NCBI GenBank assembly: GCA_018296165.2
Contig: JACKQL020000038.1
Span: 62,001-126,000, forward strand
Direction of reading: 5' to 3'
From: Termitomyces sp. T153
Taxonomy: Eukaryota; Basidiomycota; Agaricomycetes; Agaricales; Lyophyllaceae
Length of the DNA: 64,000 nucleotides
This document shows, piece after piece, positions 58,326 through 64,000 of this stretch; positions within the stretch are counted from its first letter, which is position 1; every line of letters starts with the position of its first letter. The position numbers and the translations under genes are program-made. Under the pieces are notes generated by a model that ran no database searches, was not told the DNA's origin, and worked only from the letters and a program-made list of their open reading frames with translations.

Positions 58326-60932
58326 ATGGGCCCCGACGTTACCTACGATATTTCGTCAACGAAGTTGACAGTCCCGAAGCTCACAGCCGACGGCTCCAAT
58401 TGGCCTACGTACCAGGAGCGCGTCACAAATGCTGTAATTTCGAAAAAGCTTCGTCGACACCTTACGGGTACCGCGCGTAAACCGGCCGCGCTTGTCGAGC
58501 GTGAAGGGAACTTCTATGAAAATGAGAAATCTCTTGCTCCGCTATCGGACAAGGAGATTGACAAGATTGAAGACATGATGGAGGAATGGTCACAGAAGGA
58601 GGCGCAAGTCCGCGAAATCATTTACAGCACGGTCGATCAGTCCACTTTTCATCAGGTGAAAGGTGAACCTACTGCTGCCGCCGTCTGGAAGAAACTCGCG
58701 TCGATCCATAGCAGTAAGGGAGCCATGTACGAAACTGACCTTCTCGCTCAACTTCAGAATGCCCGCTTCATCAAAAACGGCGAAATCGACATGTGCACTC
58801 ATCTTGCCAATCTGGTTGTAATCAAAGAGTGTCTTGCCGAAATCAGATGTCCTCTATCTGATGCATCTTTTGTCAGCTACATTCGCACTTCACTATCTCT
58901 TGCTCCTACCTATAAACCCCTATTCACCATGCTTGCTATGTCTGCATGCACCTCTGGGAAATCTGTATCAAACCAGGATCTCATCTGGCACCTCAACAAG
59001 GAAGCAAACAGTGCTGCCATTGAGACCAGCATCAACCACCAGCATGAGGCAATGATTGCAGCACATGCAAAGGCTTGCGGCAGTTCCAAGGATGAAAAGG
59101 GAAAGAGCAATCGAAGGGAGAATTGTCATTGTGACAACTGCAAAAGGGATGGAAATACCAAAGACAAGTGCTTTGAGGATGGTGGAGGCATGGTGGGTAA
59201 GGCACCCAAATGGTGGCTAAAGAAGCATAAGGAGAAAGAAAAGGACAAGGCAGACAAATCCAAGTCAGCAAATGCTGCTATAACTGAAGAGAAAGAAGAA
59301 AACTATGCTTTCCTTACCTGCCTGACCATCAACACCCCCAACTATGATATTGGTGACAATGTTGCACTTGCTGTTATGTCCAGACACAGCCATGAAGCCC
59401 ATGCCACATCTCCATCTACCAGCATCATTATTGATTGTGGTGCCAGCAGTCACTTTTTCCCATCTCACAAAAAGTTCTTGAATTATCAGGAAATTAGTCC
59501 TGAACCTGTTCATGCAGCCAACGGACACACCTTTAGCACTCTTAGCAGAGGAGATCTGCACATCTGCCTACCCATGAAGACAGGGGAAAAGTCAGTTCCC
59601 ATCCTTCTCAAAAGGGTATATTATGCACCCACTATGGCCTTCATGCTGGTGTTGGTATTATGTCTCAATTGTGCTGGGTGCTCCCTTCTCATTGAAGATG
59701 GAATGTGTGTCATTTGCAGAACCAAAACCACAATGCCAGATCATCAGCCATGTTCCTGCAATTTGCAGATTGTATTGTGCTGATGGGTCACTTACTTTAT
59801 CCCCAAAGCATGTTGCCAATGTTGCATCTAAACCTATGTCTATTAACAAGCTACATTGTCAAATGGGTCACATAAATCATAGTGACTTACAGGAAGCAGT
59901 ATGCCTGGGTATGATCACTGGCATCAAGCTTGATATGCTGTCAAAGCCCAAGTCCTGTGAAGCCTGCATCAAAGGTAAGGCACAATGTCAATCATTCCCA
60001 AAAAGGAGTGAAACAGTCTATATGCACTATGGGGAAAAGATTGTTGGTGACATGTGGGGTCCTGCACAAGTAAAATCCATGGGAGGAAACTTGTACTCCT
60101 ATACCAATGTTGACCTGTACACTTGCAAAGAACAAATCATGTTCTTACCCAAAAAGTCCAAGACATTCAAGGCATATTGTGACTACAAGGCATGGGTTAA
60201 GGTTCACAGGAACACATCCATTAAAGTCTATGGTAGCAATTGAGGCAGCAAATTTACAAGTGCAGAGATAAAAGCTCACCAAGATGCTGCTGGCACTACT
60301 CATGACCTTACAGTCCATGACTCTCCACAATCTGATGGCATTGCTGAATGGGCCAATTGCACCATTATCAAAGGGGCCTGTACAATAATGATAGCCACAG
60401 GTCTCCCAAAATTCCTCTGGGCAGAGGCTAAATGCCACATGGTATGGCTGCAGAACTGCATGCCAATCACTTCACTCCCCAACAACATTATGCCACACAA
60501 AATGGCAACAGGGAAGAAGCCTGACCTGTTGAAGGTTCACAAATGGGGTTCACATGCTTATGTTAAGCTGCATAAAGCAGGAAAACTTGAATCAAAAGTT
60601 GAAGAAGTCAAACTTGTTGGTATTGATGAGGAATCAAAGGGCTACAGAATCTACTGGCCAGGTAAAGGTAGAGTTACTATTGAAAGAGATGTATATTTCA
60701 GTAAGGAGGCTACCCTAAATCTGGAAAATGTCTAGATTGAGGGGGAGTGGGACTTACAGATACCATCTCAAAAACCTCCACCTGAAACTACTCTCAGTAT
60801 GCCTGCCAGACTCAAGTCTGTTATTGACATGCCTTCCCCAATTCAAACAAATCCAAACAAGTATAGATGCTCAAGTAGGCAGGTAGCTGGACCTGCTGAG
60901 CACAGCCACCCATCAGCAATTAATGCATAATC
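58326..60932 (+). pseudogene. Truncated Ty1/copia element: gag, protease, integrase (no RT)
   Basis: A 485-codon frame (58326-59783) begins MGPDVTYDISSTKLTVPKL, with a copia gag region (SNWPTYQERVTNAVISKKLR, DLLAQLQNARFIKNGEIDMC). A damaged zinc knuckle follows (CDNCKRDGNTKDKCFEDGG, the usual His replaced by Asn). The protease reads IIIDCGASSHFFPSHKKF. After a frame change comes the integrase: LHCQMGHINH with CEACIKGKAQC (HHCC), VGDMWGPAQV (first Asp), VYGSN then a stop then GSKFTS (second Asp changed to Asn), and DSPQSDGIAEWANCTI (Glu kept). VEEVKLVGIDEESKGYRIYW is the integrase tail. The frame reads on through EGEWDLQIPSQKPPPET to about 60932. RT and RNase H are missing. CpG is common up to about 58880 and rare after. 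Confidence 0.9.
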
Positions 60933-61191
60933 TTCATTCTATGCTTTCCTCATCATCAGTCACTCATTTTTGGTTGCTTTTCTTTTAGCTGGGCTTTTTA
61001 GGTTCATTGGTATCTTACATCTGGTACATGCTTGATGCCTACAGTTTTTGGCAATTCCTGACTTACAGTTTTCAGTCAGTTTTCAGGTATATTGAGCACA
61101 CTGAACTATGTAATACTTCTTGCCTGTCTCATAATATGAGACAGGCATATCAATGATCTTCTACCTTTTACCAATATGAAAGTAGGGAGGT
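60933..61191. other. Non-coding; partly similar to 28130-28205
   Basis: It contains gcctacagtttttggcaatt and cttacagttttcagtcag, like a block near 28140-28205. The palindrome tgcctgtctcataatatgagacaggca (61120-61146) could form a hairpin. No gene was seen. Confidence 0.45.
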
Positions 61192-61790
61192 ATGTATAGA
61201 AACCTAAGCAAAATAACTGATTGTATAAACAAACTTTGTAGAAACAAGGCAAGATATCAATACCTTAAGCAGGCAGTCAAGATAAATGGTCTTGAAAATG
61301 GAGTATTTGCAATGGCACAGCAAGCAGCAGAAGAATTGAAGGATCACTTTGATAGGGTGTTCCCTGAAGGACAACTGCAATATAACAGGGAAGAAACCTT
61401 TGACATATCCAACAGGTTCTTCACCCCAATCAAGGACACAGTCAATGAGGACATTCATATTCCTTTTTGTAAGAATACCAACCCCCAAGGATGACTGGAC
61501 CACATGTCAAAAGAAGGATACAAACACACTAGTGACAACATTGTCAGATACTTGGAAGGAATGTCAGGCAACAAAGGACAAATGAGGTAAGAGTTTACTG
61601 ACAGTAATCTATAAAAGAGAGATTAAATAATTCTATATTACAACTTCAAGAAGATTGGACCACAATCATTTTGAACAGGTGATCTGGTTTCTATTGAACT
61701 TTTGTTTGTGGTGGTGCCTCTAGAGGGAAATTTAAAATGATTGATGTGTTGAGGTCAATTACTCTGCTAGACAGCTGATTCAGGCAGGTG
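61192..61790 (+). pseudogene. Remnant of an unknown repeat-family protein
   Basis: A 100-codon frame encodes KLCRNKARYQYLKQAVKING, AMAQQAAEELKDHFDRVFPE and NRFFTPIKDTVNEDIHIPFC. It continues in other frames with DHMSKEGYKHTSDNIVRYLE and, after a gap, TGDLVSIELLFVVVPLEG and IDVLRSITLLDS. The pattern looks like one decayed protein of about 190 residues with a helical first half and a beta-type second half. I believe similar sequences recur in mushroom genomes but cannot name the family. Confidence 0.4.
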
Positions 61791-62320
61791 AGAAACAACA
61801 TTAATGGATATATATGAAATTAATACATACATTCATTGAATAGTGTTTTAATAAAGGTCACCAAAACAATGCAGGAGGACTGATACTGAAAAGGAAGGTT
61901 AGATATGACCCAGAGGATGAGGTGGACAAAACAGGGGGTAAAAGAAACAAAATGCAAGTCAAGAAGTGATGTGTAGGTTGTATTACATAAAAAGAAGTTT
62001 GGACAACTCAGAATGCAATACACTCTGGAAGAAAAGTATTCAAAGCAGTACATATGAGATAAATGTATTGAGGACATAAAGAAACAACAAATACTATGTT
62101 TATGACTTACAGTACAGTATGAACATGCTTGCAATGGGCAAGCAAGGCATTAATGCCATCATACTTTTGCAGATATGTATATATGAACACCAGAGTGGAT
62201 TAATGCTATACATAGAGGGTGGAGGGTGACCAGGATAACTTCATAGATTATCTTATGATATGTGGCTGATGTCCTTCCATTATAATTAACAAGTAACAAA
62301 TACATGGAATTTTAAACATG
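61791..62320. other. AT-rich interval without a recognised gene
   Basis: Only short open frames on both strands, and no motif was recognised. Confidence 0.35.
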
Positions 62321-62578
62321 ATTGAATCACATTGTGGTTTAATCACATGACTTCAAGATCACACAGCTAACATTTTTCAAGACAAGGTTCTTTCGCAATG
62401 GATAGTGATCAAATCATCACATGTGGTGTTTAATCCTATGACTTGAAGATCACATGGCTAACATTTTTCAAGACAAGATTTTTGCTAACAGATGATAATC
62501 ACATGGTGGTTGAATCACATGACTTTAGGATCACATAGCTAACATTTTACAAGACAAGATTTTTTCCAATGGATGATA
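62321..62578. repeat. Tandem repeat, three copies of about 80-90 bp
   Basis: Each copy has tcacatg...tggt(g)tt(t/g)aatc, then gatcaca(c/t)(a/g)gctaacattttt and (c)aagacaag(a/g)tt. The gctaacatt word lies at 62366, 62457 and 62538 (91 and 81 bp apart). It is CpG-poor and no gene overlaps. Confidence 0.9.
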
Positions 62579-63017
62579 ATACCTCAGTCTATTCTAGATC
62601 TTGGAACCATGCAGTGAGCATTATATCAGTTTGAGCTCAGATGACTGTCAGGACTATTTAGCAGACAAATCAAAAGAATAACCTTCTGCAGTGTAATGGC
62701 ATGTATGACTCATCACTATGTGACACCTATTCAAATTCTCATAGCTCTCTTGGAAAATTGTCTATTACTACTCTACCCTTATGTACAACTAGTCTATGGT
62801 ACATAGAGAGGTCCAATGTACCATAGCACTGCAGTTTTTCCAAATACTAGGGTATAATTCTGTTCTATTAGAAGACTCTAAGCTTTGTCCTCTCTTTGTG
62901 ATGTTACCATGTATTTTACACAGATGTCACATATTATGAACAGTCAAAAACCTCCTAGCTTCCTATATCACTCTTGTCACTGGACATTGCCTGGTCTGAT
63001 CAACCAGCACCATAAAC
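62579..63017. other. Interval without a recognised gene
   Basis: No coding motif, tRNA-like box pair or further copy of the tandem repeat was seen. Confidence 0.35.
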
Positions 63018-63245
63018 ATGAGTGATTCCCAAAAAATTTATCAACTAACATCTATGGCTTATAGAACCCATCTCTGCTCAGCAATAGTGGCTCAAGCTGC
63101 AGCTGAGCCCATCCCTAAAGTAGACCTGGAGGAAAACTCATTGTGGGAAAAGTTCCTTAGGCTCCCCCACACTAACATGTCCAAACAAGACCAACATATG
63201 AAAAAGACAATGCCTGTACAATTAAACATGTACATACATTATTAG
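63018..63245 (+). other. Short open frame of unknown status
   Basis: A 75-codon frame opens MSDSQKIYQLTSMAYRTHLC and contains VDLEENSLWEKFLRLPHTNM. No family is recognised. It could be the first exon of the decayed gene at 63479. Confidence 0.25.
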
Positions 63246-63478
63246 ATAACCCATGTACTTTTTAGTGAGGTTGAACTTGACTGCTCATTGACTAGGTTGG
63301 TGGCATGTATTCTCAATTGCTGACACATCAGTAAACTGTTTTATTGTAACTTTGATTGATTATTGATATAAGACAATGTATTTATATTTCATTGGAAACT
63401 GCAAAACATGGTGCATGTCAGCACAGATATGAAATAACATTGCACACATAGAAAAATATAGTTTTTGAGGCTGAAAAC

Positions 63479-63960
63479 ATGTCACAAAGGGTTGAACATG
63501 TCATTTGGGTGGCAGGGCAGACTGGCAAAGCCATTGCTGCTATAGCACATCATGTGGGCTTAGGTGTCAGCATTTCATCTTGATGGGATATACTATTGAT
63601 ACTTGCTTCTGGTGTGACAGACATGTGGCTGAGTGCATTTGGAGGAGCTATACTAGACAGGGCACATTATTTTGATATGGAGGGAGGCATGCCACCAGAG
63701 AAAGCTGGCTGGGTTGCAAAGAGATTCATGAGGGCAAACAACATGGTTCAAGTAGCTGTGAAGCTATGAATGAGGGAAACACAAAAAACTTGCTTAGATC
63801 AATTGGGCACTGTGTAAGGCAATGACAATGGCAAGATGGTGGTGATTTACACTACCAGAGCAATGATCAACATTGGTTGTTGAAATTGCTGATTTGTGCA
63901 TGTGGTAACTACCCTTAAGGGAAAGTTGGGTGAGCTTCGCAGGAAGTGTCTTTGGACCTG
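63479..63960 (+). pseudogene. Decayed unknown gene, plus strand
   Basis: One frame reads MSQRVEHVIWVAGQTGKAIA, then after a TGA WDILLILASGVTDMWLSAFG, ILDRAHYFDMEGGMPPEKAG and WVAKRFMRANNMVQVAVKL. Further TGA and TAA codons follow, then KMVVIYTTRAMINIG. The frame stays constant across several TGA codons, as expected of a once-coding sequence decayed at CGA. The family is not recognised. Confidence 0.4.
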
Positions 63961-64000
63961 ACTGAGTTGAGTACTTCCACAGGATCTTTGTATCCCACTG

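Overview
The window looks like a piece of a transposon-rich basidiomycete (Agaricomycete, mushroom-forming) nuclear genome. The evidence is: genes split by many 45-70 bp GT-AG introns; mushroom-type families (KDZ transposase, DUF6534-like and GPCR-like membrane proteins, Zn2Cys6 regulator); and chromovirus, Ngaro/DIRS-like and Ty1/copia retroelements. A matsutake-like, ectomycorrhizal Tricholoma-type genome would fit (marY1-like chromovirus with a roughly 0.43 kb LTR), but the species is inference only.

Layout. 1-28.9 kb is a graveyard of CpG-depleted elements: a minus-strand chromovirus (gag, protease, start of RT) with its LTR; a second Ty3/gypsy RT; a repeat-family zinc-finger gene; a tandem array of tRNA-like units; a solo LTR; a KDZ transposase; a second, oppositely oriented tRNA-like array; a minus-strand gag with a CpG-rich LTR; and the 3' half of another chromovirus. 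29-32.8 kb is a Ngaro/DIRS-like element (gag, RT-RNase H, tyrosine recombinase) across which CpG gradually returns. 33.9-57.6 kb is a CpG-normal gene island. It holds a chromodomain protein of Chp1-like architecture, an EamA-type transporter, a minus-strand Zn2Cys6 regulator, a class II aldolase, a DenD-like dehydrogenase, a DUF6534-like membrane protein, a ZIP zinc transporter and a GPCR-like membrane protein. 58.3-60.9 kb is a truncated Ty1/copia element that starts CpG-rich and becomes CpG-poor partway through one open reading frame. 61-64 kb is again CpG-poor, with gene fragments and a tandem repeat.

How it fits together. The elements on both sides have decayed mainly by C-to-T changes at CpG: Arg codons to TGA, Trp or Cys, and Asp to Asn at catalytic sites. 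This is what long-term cytosine methylation (or CpG-type RIP) would leave. The borders of that decay fall inside single elements rather than at their ends. The window may therefore preserve a fossil map of methylated and unmethylated domains, with a chromodomain gene sitting just inside one border. In the island, the aldolase and DenD-like genes lie in tandem, next to a divergent Zn2Cys6 gene and an EamA transporter, and could form a small sugar-acid catabolic cluster.

All intron positions and protein families were read by eye from translations. No database search was run.
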